From: Glandiceps talaboti
Taxonomy: Eukaryota > Hemichordata > Enteropneusta > Spengelidae
DNA: 64,000 nt
Assembly (NCBI RefSeq): GCF_964340395.1
Contig: NC_135551.1
Span: 20,649,503 to 20,713,502, forward strand
Reading direction: 5' to 3'
In this document: one piece after another, positions 63,936 through 64,000 of the stretch
Numbering within the stretch: position 1 is the first letter of the stretch
Layout: every line of letters starts with the position of its first letter
Program-made: the position numbers and the translations under genes
The notes under the pieces: model-generated
The model's input: the letters and a program-made list of their open reading frames with translations, nothing else
Told to the model about the DNA's origin: nothing
Databases searched by the model: none

Positions 63936-64000
63936 TGTGTGTGTGTGTGTGCGTGTCTGTGTATACATGCATGTATGTATGTATGTGTGGATGTATGTAT
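63936..64000 (+). repeat. (TG)n-(TGTA)n microsatellite running off the window
   Basis: TG units pass into ATGT units and continue to the right edge. Confidence 0.92.

Overview
The window looks like gene-poor, AT-rich nuclear DNA of an animal, most likely a marine invertebrate. Evidence: an intron-bearing transposase-like gene with metazoan-type splice sites, decayed non-LTR retrotransposons of CR1-like, L2-like and RTE/I-like type, many long microsatellites, poly-G tracts and fold-back elements. The species and phylum cannot be fixed from the sequence alone. No ordinary host gene could be supported. Most longer open frames are translations of microsatellites or chance frames in AT-rich DNA.

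Layout. 1-3440: left-truncated transposase-like gene on the minus strand (5'UTR exon, intron, coiled-coil plus catalytic region, one-base frameshift, C-terminal region running off the left edge). 3857-5620: nested repeat with terminal inverted repeats of about 0.18 kb that encloses a 73-bp fold-back with a perfect 10-bp target duplication and a long (GA)n tract. 5640-29570: mostly unannotatable AT-rich DNA with (TA)n, (CATA)n, two short tandem duplications, some hairpins and a 259-bp repeat at 25041. 29570-38700: a dense nest of dead LINE pieces, dispersed repeats and five tiny palindromic insertions (23-35 bp) flanked by 8-bp target duplications. 38728-44860: (CT)n tracts, a 154-bp fold-back with 9-bp duplication, a 2.4-kb TTAA-flanked element with inverted repeats of about 0.68 kb, and an identical inverted copy of the 259-bp repeat. 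44860-64000: mostly featureless AT-rich DNA with more microsatellites and a few hairpins.

The most interesting signal is the micro-palindrome family at 29.6-38.0 kb. Five copies have the arms CATAGACA/TGTCTAT and 8-bp duplications that mostly begin GGT. One copy lies in a repeat whose second copy in this window has an empty site. Another sits inside an L2-like reverse transcriptase and, with its duplication, adds exactly 42 bp, keeping the frame open. At 23-35 bp these are smaller than the MITEs I know. No protein here can be assigned as their mobiliser.
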